From contig NZ_JAWQJT010000002.1 in NCBI RefSeq assembly GCF_033441515.1, positions 2,698,354 through 2,762,353 of the forward strand: a stretch of 64,000 nt of DNA. Reading direction: 5' to 3'. How positions within the stretch are numbered: the stretch's first letter is position 1; every line of letters starts with the position of its first letter. This DNA comes from Amycolatopsis solani (lineage in GTDB: Bacteria > Actinomycetota > Actinomycetes > Mycobacteriales > Pseudonocardiaceae). A program made the position numbers and the translations under genes. This document shows positions 27,640 to 36,321 of this stretch, in pieces. The notes below the pieces were generated by a model. It saw nothing but the letters and a program-made list of their open reading frames with translations. It did not search any database and had not been told where the DNA came from.

Positions 27640-29013
27640 TCAGCGAGCCCGGCCCGGCACCCCGGGCCGGGTCTGCCACGGGTGCGGTCCGTCCAGCGGC
27701 CGGTATTCGACGCCGAGCGCGTCGAGCCGGGGGAGGTGGTGGTCACGCAACCGCGGGAGGAATTCCGCGTAGTCGCGCGCACCGGCGCTCCACGCGACCT
27801 CCGCGAACGCCGACAGCCGCGGGAACGCCATGTAGTCGACCCTCCGGACGGTGTCCAGGTGCTCGCTCCACACCTGCGCCTGCACGCCCCGCAGCCGCGG
27901 GCCGGTGAGCGCCGGCTCGTACGCGTAGACGTCCTCCAGCGTGTGCACCATGCCGACCGGGATCGGCTCGTCGGGGTGCTCGGCCTGGCGGTGGTCGAGG
28001 TAGACGTGCTGCTCCGGGCACATCACGACGTCGTGGCCGGCTTCGGCCGCCCGCAGGCCGGCGGCCTCGTGCTGCCAGGAGCCGATCACCATCGGGGGGA
28101 GGCCGCCGATGTCGAGGACCTCGTCCCAGCCCATCGGCGTCCGGCCGCGGGACACCAGGTGCTCGGCCAGCAGCCGGACGAACTCGCGGTGCTCGTCGGT
28201 CGCGCCCGGCGTCTCGTCGCCGCCGAGCGCGATCACCGGCGACGGGAAGATCTCCAGCAGGTGGTCGAACACCGTGCGGAAGAAGTCCAAAGTGGACTCG
28301 GACGGCGAAAGCAGCGAAGTGCTGATGCCCCAGGACGTCCAGATCTCGTACGACGACTCGGTGCCCAGCGCGGGGTACGCCGCCAGCGCTGCCCGCGCGT
28401 GGCCGGGGATGTCGATCTCCGGCACCACCGTGATGGCTCGCGCCGCCGCGTAGGCGACGATCTCGCGCAGGTCGTCGCCGGTGTAGAAGCCGCCGTGCGG
28501 GCGCCCGTCCTGCGCGCCTCCGCTGCCGGTCATCGACGACGGCCGCCACGCGCCCACCGACGTCAGCTTCGGGTACTCCGGCACGTCGAAGCGCCAGCCC
28601 TGGTCGTCGGTGAGGTGCAGGTTCAGCACGTTGAGCTTGTGCGCGGCCAGCAGGTCGACGAACCGGAGGACCTCGGCCTTGGTCCGGAAGTGCCGGGCGA
28701 CGTCGAGCAGGCAGCCGCGCCAGCCGAACCGCGGGTGGTCTTCCACCACGCCGCACGGGAGGGTGAGCCCGGTTTCGAGCGAGGCGGCGCGGAAGGCGTC
28801 CGGGCCCGCGAGCTGGCGCAGGGTCTGGCGCCCGTAGAACTCCCCGGCCGCGTCGGCGCACGACAGCACGACGCCGGACGGCGAGATCTCCAGCCGGTAG
28901 CCCTCCGCCGGCAGGTCGGCGGCGCGAACGTCCACAGGGGACGGCCACGGGCACGAACCCTCGGTCGTGACAACCGAAACCGGCCGGGGGAGCAGGGTGT
29001 CGAAGGAAGACAT
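27640..29013 (-). CDS. GH20 beta-N-acetylhexosaminidase, intracellular
   Basis: A 457-residue enzyme expected to release N-acetylglucosamine from imported chitobiose. It has an N-terminal GH20b-like domain and a TIM barrel starting at about residue 95 (RFGWRGCLLDVARHF). The catalytic pair is Asp266-Glu267 in LGGDETPG, with DIPGHARA and the aromatic GSWQHEA segment shaping the substrate pocket. There is no signal peptide, so it should act in the cytosol, which fits its place as the last gene after the ABC permeases (TGACATG, 1 base from the stop of the permease). This order matches dasABC-dasD of Streptomyces. Confidence 0.93.
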   Translation of the reverse strand: MSSFDTLLPRPVSVVTTEGSCPWPSPVDVRAADLPAEGYRLEISPSGVVLSCADAAGEFYGRQTLRQLAGPDAFRAASLETGLTLPCGVVEDHPRFGWRGCLLDVARHFRTKAEVLRFVDLLAAHKLNVLNLHLTDDQGWRFDVPEYPKLTSVGAWRPSSMTGSGGAQDGRPHGGFYTGDDLREIVAYAAARAITVVPEIDIPGHARAALAAYPALGTESSYEIWTSWGISTSLLSPSESTLDFFRTVFDHLLEIFPSPVIALGGDETPGATDEHREFVRLLAEHLVSRGRTPMGWDEVLDIGGLPPMVIGSWQHEAAGLRAAEAGHDVVMCPEQHVYLDHRQAEHPDEPIPVGMVHTLEDVYAYEPALTGPRLRGVQAQVWSEHLDTVRRVDYMAFPRLSAFAEVAWSAGARDYAEFLPRLRDHHLPRLDALGVEYRPLDGPHPWQTRPGVPGRAR

Positions 29014-29014
29014 G

Positions 29015-29869
29015 TCAGCCCTTCACGGCGCCGGCCATGCCGGACACCAGTCGTCGCTGGACGAGGACGAAGAACACGAGCACCGGGATGGTCATCAGCG
29101 TCGAGGACGCCATCACCGCACCCCAGTCGGTGTCCTCCGGCTTGAAGAACACCAGGATCGCCTGCGGCAGCGTCTGGTTCTCGGTCTTGGAGATGATGAA
29201 CGTCTTGGCGAACAGGAAGTCGTTCCAGGCGTGGATGAACGCGAGCACGCTCACCGCGACCAGACCGGGCGCCACCAAGGGGAACAGGATCTGCCAGGTG
29301 AACCGCATCCGCGACGCGCCGTCGAGCTTCGCGGCCTCTTCGAGTTCGACCGGCACCGCGGCGACGAACCCGCGCAGCATCCAGATCGCGAACGGCAGGC
29401 TGAACGCCAGGTGCACCAGCACCAGCGAGCCGAGCTCGTTGAGCCCGAACGCCGGCACCGCGCCGCCGATCTGGCGCATCAGGAAGAACAGCGGGATGGT
29501 CAGCGCCTCGACCGGCACCATCTGCGCGACCAGCGTCATCACCAGCAGCACGGTCCGGCCCTTGAACGAAAACCGCGTCAGCGCGACCGCCGAAAGGAAC
29601 GACAGCAGCAGCGACAGCGCCACGACGGCCAGGGCCACGAGCAGGCTGTTGAGGAAGAAGCGCCCGAAGCCGGAGACCGTGAGCACGCGCGAAAAGCTGT
29701 CGAACGACGGGCTGAACGTCCACGGCTTGGGGTTCGCCGACTGGATCTCACCCGGCGGCTTCACCGCCGAGAGCAGCATCCAGTACAGCGGGAACGCGAT
29801 CAGCCCGGCGATGACGATCGTAACGGCCTCGGCGATCAACCGGCCGGGGCGGCGAACGGCTAGAGCCAT
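29015..29869 (-). CDS. Sugar ABC transporter permease (DasC/MalG type)
   Basis: A 284-residue inner-membrane permease of the carbohydrate uptake-1 family with six predicted helices. EEAAKLDGASRMRFTWQILFPLVAPGL is the EAA loop that docks the ATPase. The start ATG at 29869 lies inside the end of the preceding permease gene (10-base overlap). It works with the permease and binding protein upstream, probably for chitobiose or a related N-acetylglucosamine oligomer. No ATPase gene is present in the cluster. Confidence 0.92.
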   Translation of the reverse strand: MALAVRRPGRLIAEAVTIVIAGLIAFPLYWMLLSAVKPPGEIQSANPKPWTFSPSFDSFSRVLTVSGFGRFFLNSLLVALAVVALSLLLSFLSAVALTRFSFKGRTVLLVMTLVAQMVPVEALTIPLFFLMRQIGGAVPAFGLNELGSLVLVHLAFSLPFAIWMLRGFVAAVPVELEEAAKLDGASRMRFTWQILFPLVAPGLVAVSVLAFIHAWNDFLFAKTFIISKTENQTLPQAILVFFKPEDTDWGAVMASSTLMTIPVLVFFVLVQRRLVSGMAGAVKG

Positions 29870-30807
29870 GCCGCGCTCCGGCGCTGCGACCGGACGTACA
29901 GCCCGGTGATCGACAGCAGCAACAGCGTCATCACGACTCCGATCGCCGACCCGAGGCCGTATTCCTGCCCGGCGAAGGCCTGTTGGTAGGCGTAGACGTT
30001 GAGCACGAGGTTGCGCCCGGCCACGCCGCCGCCGTTGGTCATCACGTAGATCTGGGTGAACACCTTGAAGTCCCAGATGATCGACTGGACGGTCGCGATC
30101 ATCAGCAGCGGCCGCACCATCGGCAGCACGATCGACCAGCTCGTGCGCCACACCGAGGCGCCGTCGAGCGACGCGGCCTCGAGCACCTCGTCCGGCACGC
30201 CCTTGATCCCCGCGTACATCGTGACCAGCACGAACGGGAACGAGCACCAGATGACCTCGGCGGCGACCAGGCCGAACGCGCCGAGCGTGCCGAACGTCCA
30301 CGAGTGGTGCTCGAACGGCAGCCCGAGCCCGGTCAGCACCTCGTTGACCAGGCCGAAGTCGGTGTCGAAGAGGAACAGCCAGACGTAGGAGGCCGCGATC
30401 GCCGGCGTCGACCACGCGCCCAGCGCGGCCAGGAACAACAGCGTCCGGGGGAGCGAGCGCACCCGCGAAGCCAGCACGGCGAGGCCGGTGCCGACGATCA
30501 GCGAGCCGACGACGCAGGCGCCGGCGAACCCGACCGTCTTGGCGAGCACCGTCCAGAACTGCGCCTGGGACAGCAGATCGGCGTAGTTCGCGAAGCCGAG
30601 GAACACCAGCGGCGCGTTGCCCGCGGCCTGCGGCTGGCCGTAGTCGTAGAACGAGATCAGGACGAGCTGGTAGATCGGGTAGGCCAGCATCGCGGCGAGC
30701 AGGATGCCCGCCGGCGCGAGGTAGAGCGCGGCGGCCCGCCCGTCCCCCTTCCGCCGCGGCTTCCGCGCGGGAGCCGTGACGGAAGGGGCTTCCTGGACGA
30801 CCACCAC
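29860..30807 (-). CDS. Sugar ABC transporter permease (DasB/MalF type)
   Basis: A 315-residue membrane permease with six helices, starting with a basic cytosolic tail (RKPRRKGDGRAA). The EAA loop is EVLEAASLDGASVWRTSWSIVLPMVRP. The GTG start at 30807 shares one base with the binding-protein stop (TAGTG). It is the heterodimer partner of the next permease. Confidence 0.92.
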   Translation of the reverse strand: MVVVQEAPSVTAPARKPRRKGDGRAAALYLAPAGILLAAMLAYPIYQLVLISFYDYGQPQAAGNAPLVFLGFANYADLLSQAQFWTVLAKTVGFAGACVVGSLIVGTGLAVLASRVRSLPRTLLFLAALGAWSTPAIAASYVWLFLFDTDFGLVNEVLTGLGLPFEHHSWTFGTLGAFGLVAAEVIWCSFPFVLVTMYAGIKGVPDEVLEAASLDGASVWRTSWSIVLPMVRPLLMIATVQSIIWDFKVFTQIYVMTNGGGVAGRNLVLNVYAYQQAFAGQEYGLGSAIGVVMTLLLLSITGLYVRSQRRSAAWL

Positions 30808-32090
30808 TAGCCGAAGGCCTTGTCCATCGCGGCCGCGGCGTCGGTGAGCGCCGCCGCCGGGTCCTTGCCGCCGGTCGCGATCTGCTGCACGGCGGTCGGC
30901 AGGACGTTCTGGCTGTCGATCTTCGACCACGCCGGGGTCGCCGGGACGAACTTGGTGCCCGACTTCAGGGTGTCGACGAACGGCTTGAGGAACGGGTCGT
31001 TCGCGGCGAGCTTCTGCTGCACGCTGCCCAGCGTCGGCAGGTTGCCCATCGCGGTGTACATCTTCTCCTGGTACTTCGCGCCGCCGAGCAGCTCGATGAA
31101 CTCCAGCGCCAGGCCGCGGTGCTTGCTCGAAGTGAAGACACCCAGCAGGTTGCCGCCGGCGAACGCGGGGGCGATGCTGCCCGCGGTGGTGCCCGGCAGC
31201 GGGACGACGGCGTACTTGACCTTCGCCGCGCCCTGCTCGACGGCCTTGCGGTTGAAGTCGCCGCCGATGGTCATCCCGGCCTTGCCGCCCGCGAACGCCG
31301 TGACGCTCTGCGTGCCGGTGAGGTTCGCGCACTGCGCCGGCGGGCAGATGTCGTCCTTGAGCAGGGACGCGTACTGCGTGACGCCGGCCTTGGCCTGCTC
31401 GCCGGTCACGGCCGACTTCCACTTGCCGCCGTTGTCCTCGGCCAGCTCGCCGCCGTTGGCCCAGAGGAAGGGCAGCATCGCGTAGGTGTACTTGCCGCCG
31501 ACGGAGATGCCGTAGAGGTCCGGCTTGGCGGCGCGGATCCGGCGCGCGGTGTCGGTCAGCTCGGCGAGCGTCGTGGGCGGTTTCAGGCCCAGCTCGGTGA
31601 AGACGTCGGTGCGGTAGTACAACGCGCGGATGCCGGTGTACCAGGGCAGGCCGTAGGTCTTTCCGCCGGACTTCGCGGTGTCGAGCACGGTCGGGATGAG
31701 GTCCTTGCCCTCGCTCCACGCCGAGAGGTCGCCGCTCAGGTCGGCCAGCGCGCCGGTGGCGGCGTAGCTGGAGACGTCGGTGTTGCCGAACTCGGCGACG
31801 TCCGGCGCGTTGTTCGGGTCGTTGAAGGCGCCGGAGAACTTGTCGGCGCGGCCTTCGACCGGCACCCACTGGACGTCGATCTCGACGCCTTGGTGCGCGG
31901 CCTTGAACTCGGTGATGGCCTCCTTGACCGCGGCCTCCTTCGGCGCGCGGTTGGCCTCGTCGAACAGCCAGACGCGGACGGTGCCGGTCTTGTCGTCCCC
32001 GCCGCCGGCCGCGGGCGCGGACTGGGTGGGCGCGCAGCCGGCCAGCAGGGCCACCGCGGCGAAAACGGGCAGGGTGCGGCGCAGTCTCAT
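30807..32090 (-). CDS. Extracellular sugar-binding lipoprotein (DasA/NgcE type)
   Basis: A 427-residue family 1 solute-binding protein. The lipobox LLAGC puts the lipidated Cys at residue 19. The mature part has the usual two-lobe pattern (VRVWLFDEANRAPKEAA; YGLPWYTGIRALYYRTDVF; AGGKAGMTIGGDF). Its neighbours (GH20 enzyme, paired permeases, no ATPase) point to N,N'-diacetylchitobiose or N-acetylglucosamine as ligand, but maltose- or cellobiose-type ligands are not excluded. ATG at 32090 has GGAGG upstream. A large inverted repeat lies 20 bases before the start. Confidence 0.9.
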   Translation of the reverse strand: MRLRRTLPVFAAVALLAGCAPTQSAPAAGGGDDKTGTVRVWLFDEANRAPKEAAVKEAITEFKAAHQGVEIDVQWVPVEGRADKFSGAFNDPNNAPDVAEFGNTDVSSYAATGALADLSGDLSAWSEGKDLIPTVLDTAKSGGKTYGLPWYTGIRALYYRTDVFTELGLKPPTTLAELTDTARRIRAAKPDLYGISVGGKYTYAMLPFLWANGGELAEDNGGKWKSAVTGEQAKAGVTQYASLLKDDICPPAQCANLTGTQSVTAFAGGKAGMTIGGDFNRKAVEQGAAKVKYAVVPLPGTTAGSIAPAFAGGNLLGVFTSSKHRGLALEFIELLGGAKYQEKMYTAMGNLPTLGSVQQKLAANDPFLKPFVDTLKSGTKFVPATPAWSKIDSQNVLPTAVQQIATGGKDPAAALTDAAAAMDKAFG

Positions 32091-32109
32091 GGATCCTCCA
32101 GTGGGTACC

Positions 32110-32157
32110 CCTCGTGAGTGGTAAGTCGGGTTCTAACCCGACTTACCACTCACGAGG
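32110..32157. repeat. Perfect 23-bp inverted repeat between lactonase and binding-protein genes
   Basis: Arms 32110-32132 and 32135-32157 are exact reverse complements with a 2-base centre. It lies 8 bases after the lactonase-like stop and 20 bases before the binding-protein start. It can form a very stable hairpin and may terminate, attenuate or stabilise the transcript. No other copy is seen in the window. Confidence 0.85.
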
Positions 32158-32164
32158 CTTGAGG

Positions 32165-33292
32165 TCAGGCGAAGTGGACGGAGTTGACGCTGCCGACGGC
32201 GAGCGAGCCGGCGACCGCGCCGGGCAGGCCGGTGGCGGGGTCGCGGGGCAGCCAGGTGACGGTGCCGGAGCGCTGGTTCGAGACGTAGAACCAGTTCTCG
32301 GCCGGGTCGAGGGCCACGTGCCGCGGCCAGTTGCCCCCGGTCGGCACGGTGGAGATCAGCTTCAGCTGGGCACCCGCGACGGAGAACGTCGCCAGGGTGT
32401 TGGGGCCGCGGACGGTGGCGTAGGCGAACTTCCCGTCCCGCGACAGGGTGATCTCGCCCGGGTACAGCTCGCCGGTGCTCCCGGCGGGCACGGCCGGGAC
32501 GACGGAAAGCGCCTTCAGCGTGCCGGTGGCCGCGTCCCAGCTCGTCACCGTCACCTCCGGCCGCAGCTCCTGCAGCACGTAGGCGAACTTCCCGGTCCTG
32601 TCGAACGCGAGGTGCCTCGGCCCGGCGCCGGCGGGCAGTTTCAGTTGCTGGCGCAGGGAAAGCTTGCCGGTGGCGACGTCGAGCGAGTAGACGTACACCG
32701 AGTCGGCGCCGAGGTCGACCGACAGCACCCAGCGCCCGGTCGGGTCGTTGACGACCTGGTGCGCGTGGGCCTGCCCGGAATCGGCCTGGTGCGTCACGAG
32801 ATCCGTCGCCGCGCCGAGCTTCCCGCCGGCCAGGATCGGCAGCACGACGACGCTGCCCGAGCTGTAGTTCGCGGCCAGCACGTACTTCTGGCTCGAATGC
32901 ACGCTCAGGTGCGTCGGCGCGCCGCCCTTGGACGAAACCTTGTTGAGCAGCTTCGGGTTCGCGGCGTCGGCGACGTTCAGCGCCGAGACGAACCCGTTCG
33001 GATCGCCTTCGTTGGTGACGTACAGCGTCTTGCCGTCGGCGCTCCGGTCGAACCACGACGTGTCGGTGATCCCGGGGACGGTCCGGACGGGCCCGAGCGT
33101 GGCGCCCGTCCGGCTCGAGACGTCGAGGCCGTGCCCGTTCGCCCCGCTGGTGTAGCTGCCGATGTACACGGTTCCCCCGACGATGCAGCCCTTCGACGTG
33201 GTGGCCGCGGTGGCGAACTGCGCACCGAGAACGGTCGCGGCACTCGCCCCCGCGGCGGCACCGAGGAACGTACGACGGGAAAGTCCGGTCAT
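32165..33292 (-). CDS. Exported lactonase-family beta-propeller protein
   Basis: A 375-residue protein of the 6-phosphogluconolactonase-like (lactonase, PF10282) family. The N-terminus LSRRTFLGAAAGASAATVLG is a twin-arginine signal, so it is folded before export. Seven blade-like repeats follow, with HQVVNDPTGRWVLSVDLGADSVYVY and GPRHLAFDRTGKFAYVL carrying the family pattern. The export means it does not act on cytosolic phosphogluconolactone; the true substrate is unknown. ATG at 33292 has GGGAGA upstream and a DasR-type palindrome 45 bases before it. It probably leads the uptake operon. Confidence 0.87.
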   Translation of the reverse strand: MTGLSRRTFLGAAAGASAATVLGAQFATAATTSKGCIVGGTVYIGSYTSGANGHGLDVSSRTGATLGPVRTVPGITDTSWFDRSADGKTLYVTNEGDPNGFVSALNVADAANPKLLNKVSSKGGAPTHLSVHSSQKYVLAANYSSGSVVVLPILAGGKLGAATDLVTHQADSGQAHAHQVVNDPTGRWVLSVDLGADSVYVYSLDVATGKLSLRQQLKLPAGAGPRHLAFDRTGKFAYVLQELRPEVTVTSWDAATGTLKALSVVPAVPAGSTGELYPGEITLSRDGKFAYATVRGPNTLATFSVAGAQLKLISTVPTGGNWPRHVALDPAENWFYVSNQRSGTVTWLPRDPATGLPGAVAGSLAVGSVNSVHFA

Positions 33293-33336
33293 CGTCTTTG
33301 TCTCCCAACGGTTCGGGCGGCGGCTTCCCTCCAGTA

Positions 33337-33348
33337 TGGTCTAGACCA
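33337..33348. promoter_or_regulatory. DasR-type (dre) palindrome TGGTCTAGACCA
   Basis: A perfect 12-bp palindrome with the core of the site known for the HutC-subfamily GntR regulator DasR (TGGTCTAGACCA). It lies 45-56 bases upstream of the lactonase-like start, where a promoter would be, and covers the stop codon of the gntP-like gene (33341-33343). It suggests glucosamine-6-phosphate-responsive control of the lactonase, binding protein, permeases and hexosaminidase. No DasR gene is in the window. Confidence 0.8.
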
Positions 33349-34729
33349 CGGCCATGAGCAATGCCGAAGCCCCGAAACCGGAAAGGGAAAGCACGGTTTC
33401 CAGCGCCGTCCAGGACTTCAGCGTCTGCGGCACCGTCAGGTTGAAGTACCGCGAAACGATCCAGAACCCGCCGTCGTTGACGTGCGAGGCGATGATCGAC
33501 CCGGCGGAGATCGCCATCACGAGCAGTGCCAGCTGGATCTGCGAATACCCGAGCTGCGCCACGGTCGGCGCGACGATCCCGCTCGTGGTCACGATGGCGA
33601 CCGTCGCCGAACCCTGCGCGATCCGCATGCCGCAGCTGATGACGTACGCCGCGAGCAGCACCGGCAGGCCGGCGTCGTGCAGCGAATCGGCCACGGCCTT
33701 GCCGATCCCGGTGGCCGAGAGCACCGCGCCGAAGAACGCGCCCGCGCCGACGACCAGCAGGATCATCGCGACCGGCCGCAGCGACTTCGCGGCCAGCTCG
33801 TTGAGGTCCTTGCCGGTGAACCCGCGCCGCAGCCCGAGCAGCCAGGACGCGAGCAGCACGGCGACGGTCAGCGCGACCGCGGGTGTGCCGATGAACGCGG
33901 CGACCCCGGCGAGGGCGGAGCCCTTCGGCAGCCAGATGCTGCCGAACGTGCCGGCCAGGATCAGCACCAGCGGCACCGCGATGATCGCGGCGACCAGGCC
34001 CAGCGACGGCGGGTTCTCCTCCTTCTCGCCGTCCTCCTCGGCGAAGACCATCTCCTCGGGCACGTCGACGACGATCCGCTTGCCGATCCACGTCGAGTAG
34101 AGCACGCCGCCGATCAGGAACGCGGGGATGCCGCAGGCCAGGCCCATCAGGATGATCCAGCCGAGCTCGACGTGCAGCAGGCCGGCCGCGGCCACCGGAC
34201 CGGGGTGCGGCGGCAGGAAGGCGTGCGTGATCGACAGACCGGCCAGCAGCGGCATCGCGTACAGCACCAGCGACTTGCCGCCCTGTTTCGCGGCGACGTA
34301 GACGAGCGGCGCCAGCACGAAGATGCCGATGTCGAAGAACACGGGGATGCCGAAGACGAACCCGGCGACGCCCATCGCCAGCGGCGCCCGCTTCTCGCCG
34401 AACGACCGCAGCAGCGCGCCGGTCAGCACCTTCGCGCCGCCCGAGCGTTCCAGGATCGACCCGAGGATCGTGCCGAGGCCGATGATCGCCGTGATGTGCC
34501 CGAGAATGCTGCCGAACCCCTTCTCCAGCAAGGAGTCCGACGCTTTCTGGGCCGAGCCGACGATCGTCCCGACGGGCAGGCCCGCGGCCAGCGCCGTCAG
34601 CAGGCCGACCACGATCAGCGCGATGAACGGTTCCAGCTTGAGCTTGATGATCAGCACCAGCAGGACGGCGATCGAGACGGCGGCGAGCGTCAGCAGCCCG
34701 CCCGTGGTGTGTTGCAGCCAGTGGATCAT
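33341..34729 (-). CDS. GntP-family permease, probably D-amino acid (DsdX-like)
   Basis: A 462-residue membrane permease with 12-14 helices. FGIPVFFDIGIFVLAPLVYV, HAFLPPHPGPVAAAG and GSATVAIVTTSGIVAP are typical of the gluconate/D-serine GntP family. The family includes both gluconate carriers and the D-serine carrier DsdX. The coupled neighbours here are a D-aminoacylase and a D-serine deaminase-like enzyme, so a D-amino acid or its N-acyl form is the more likely cargo. Its ATG overlaps the aminoacylase stop (ATGA). Confidence 0.9.
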   Translation of the reverse strand: MIHWLQHTTGGLLTLAAVSIAVLLVLIIKLKLEPFIALIVVGLLTALAAGLPVGTIVGSAQKASDSLLEKGFGSILGHITAIIGLGTILGSILERSGGAKVLTGALLRSFGEKRAPLAMGVAGFVFGIPVFFDIGIFVLAPLVYVAAKQGGKSLVLYAMPLLAGLSITHAFLPPHPGPVAAAGLLHVELGWIILMGLACGIPAFLIGGVLYSTWIGKRIVVDVPEEMVFAEEDGEKEENPPSLGLVAAIIAVPLVLILAGTFGSIWLPKGSALAGVAAFIGTPAVALTVAVLLASWLLGLRRGFTGKDLNELAAKSLRPVAMILLVVGAGAFFGAVLSATGIGKAVADSLHDAGLPVLLAAYVISCGMRIAQGSATVAIVTTSGIVAPTVAQLGYSQIQLALLVMAISAGSIIASHVNDGGFWIVSRYFNLTVPQTLKSWTALETVLSLSGFGASALLMAVV

Positions 34730-36321
34730 CGAGCTCTCCGGGGGTTGCGCAGGGAGTGTCCGGCGAGGGCGCCGGTGGGGGTTCCGTCGTCGACGGCCGT
34801 GACGCCGTTGACGAAAACGTGGGTGATCCCGGCGGCGGCCTGCCGGGGATCGTCGAAGGTGGCGGTGTCGGTGATGGTTTCGGGGTCGAACAGCACCAGG
34901 TCGGCGGCGTAGCCGGCGCGGACGAGCCCGCGGTCGGTGAGCCGCAGCCGCCGTGCGGCCCGCCCGGTCAGGTGGGCGACGCACTCGGCGAGGTCGAGCA
35001 CGCCCAGCTCGCGGACGTACCGGGCCAGGTAGCGGGGGAACGTGCCCCACGCGCGCGGGTGCGGGCGGGCGCCGACGAGGAGCCCGTCGCTGCCGCCGGT
35101 GTGCGTGCGGTGCCGCATGATCGCCTGGACGTTCTCCTCGTGCCCGACGTGCATCAGGCACGACGTCCCGAGTTTTTCGTCCAGGAGCGTGTCGAAGTAC
35201 AGCTTCGCCGGTTCGGTGCCCTGCGTGCGCGCGGACGCGGCGACACTGTGCCCGACGAGGTGGCCGTTGTGCTCGTGGCGGACGCCGTTGATTTCGATGG
35301 CGTCCCAGTCGATCGGGACACCGTGCGCACCGTCCGAACCGGACTCCTCGATCTCGGCGCGGATCCGCTCGCGTTGGGCTGCATCGGACAACCGGGCCAG
35401 GGTGGCGTCGAGCCCGCCTTCGGTGGCCCAGCTCGGCAGCAGCGCGCTCAGGTAGGTCGCGCCCGGGAGGTACGGGTAGGTGTCGAGGGAGATGTCGCAG
35501 CCGTCGTCGAGCGCGTCGTCGAGGAGCTTCAGCAGGCCGGGCGCTTTCCCTTTGTTCACCGAGAAGTTCATCGTGGCGTGCGCGAGGTGCAGCGGGCAGC
35601 CGGACTGCCTGCTGACGTCGATCATCTCGGCGAACGCCTCGAGCGCGCCCTTGCCGTAGCTGCGGTGGTGCGGGCTGTAGAACCCGCCCAGCTCGCCGAC
35701 CACCCGGCACAGCTCGACCAGCTCGCTCGTCTCCGCGTACATCCCCGGCGTGTAGGTCAGGCCCGACGACATCCCCATCGCGCCCTCGGCCAGGCCGGTC
35801 GCGACGAGCTCCTTCATCCGGTCCAGTTCGGCGCCGGTGGCCGGGCGGTCGTCCCAGCCGACGGCGAGCATCCGGACCGTGCCCTGCGGCACGAGGTAGG
35901 CGGCGTTGACGGCGATGCCCCGGTCGAGCCGGTCGAGGTACTCGCCGACCGAGCGCCAGTTCCAGTCGAACCCGGCCGGGTCGTCGTTCCAGCCCGCGAG
36001 CTGCTGCCGGAGCGCTTCGAGCACGGTGTCGTCGACGGGAGCGTAGGACAGCCCGTCCTGGCCGAGGACCTCGGTCGTGACGCCCTGGGTGATCTTCGCC
36101 GGGTGCTCCGGGTTGGCCAGCAGCTGCAGGTCGGAGTGCGAGTGCATGTCGATGAACCCGGGCGCGAGCACGAGCCCGCCGGCGTCGATGGTCCGGCGTC
36201 CGGCGAGCGACCCCGCTTCGGCGACACTCGCGATCTTGCCGCCGGTGAGCCCGACGTCGTGGCGGGTGAGCGGGTCGCCGGTGCCGTCGGCGACCAGCGC
36301 GTTCTTGATGACGACGTCCAT
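34726..36321 (-). CDS. N-acyl-D-amino-acid deacylase (D-aminoacylase)
   Basis: A 531-residue amidohydrolase that splits N-acyl-D-amino acids into fatty acid or acetate and the free D-amino acid. FIDMHSHSDLQ gives the metal ligands His60 and His62. GMSSGLTYTPGMYAETSELVEL and GGFYSPHHRSYG are family signatures, and the end AGYAADLVLFDPETI is the usual composite beta-domain. It is coupled upstream to the deaminase (TGATG) and downstream to the permease (ATGA). Confidence 0.92.
   Translation of the reverse strand: MDVVIKNALVADGTGDPLTRHDVGLTGGKIASVAEAGSLAGRRTIDAGGLVLAPGFIDMHSHSDLQLLANPEHPAKITQGVTTEVLGQDGLSYAPVDDTVLEALRQQLAGWNDDPAGFDWNWRSVGEYLDRLDRGIAVNAAYLVPQGTVRMLAVGWDDRPATGAELDRMKELVATGLAEGAMGMSSGLTYTPGMYAETSELVELCRVVGELGGFYSPHHRSYGKGALEAFAEMIDVSRQSGCPLHLAHATMNFSVNKGKAPGLLKLLDDALDDGCDISLDTYPYLPGATYLSALLPSWATEGGLDATLARLSDAAQRERIRAEIEESGSDGAHGVPIDWDAIEINGVRHEHNGHLVGHSVAASARTQGTEPAKLYFDTLLDEKLGTSCLMHVGHEENVQAIMRHRTHTGGSDGLLVGARPHPRAWGTFPRYLARYVRELGVLDLAECVAHLTGRAARRLRLTDRGLVRAGYAADLVLFDPETITDTATFDDPRQAAAGITHVFVNGVTAVDDGTPTGALAGHSLRNPRRAR

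Noticed and set aside
32165..33292. 6-phosphogluconolactonase of the pentose phosphate pathway
   Set aside because: A twin-arginine signal sends it out of the cytosol, where its supposed substrate is made.
33341..34729. Gluconate permease
   Set aside because: The GntP family also includes D-serine carriers and both coupled genes act on D-amino acids, so the name by best family hit was not adopted.
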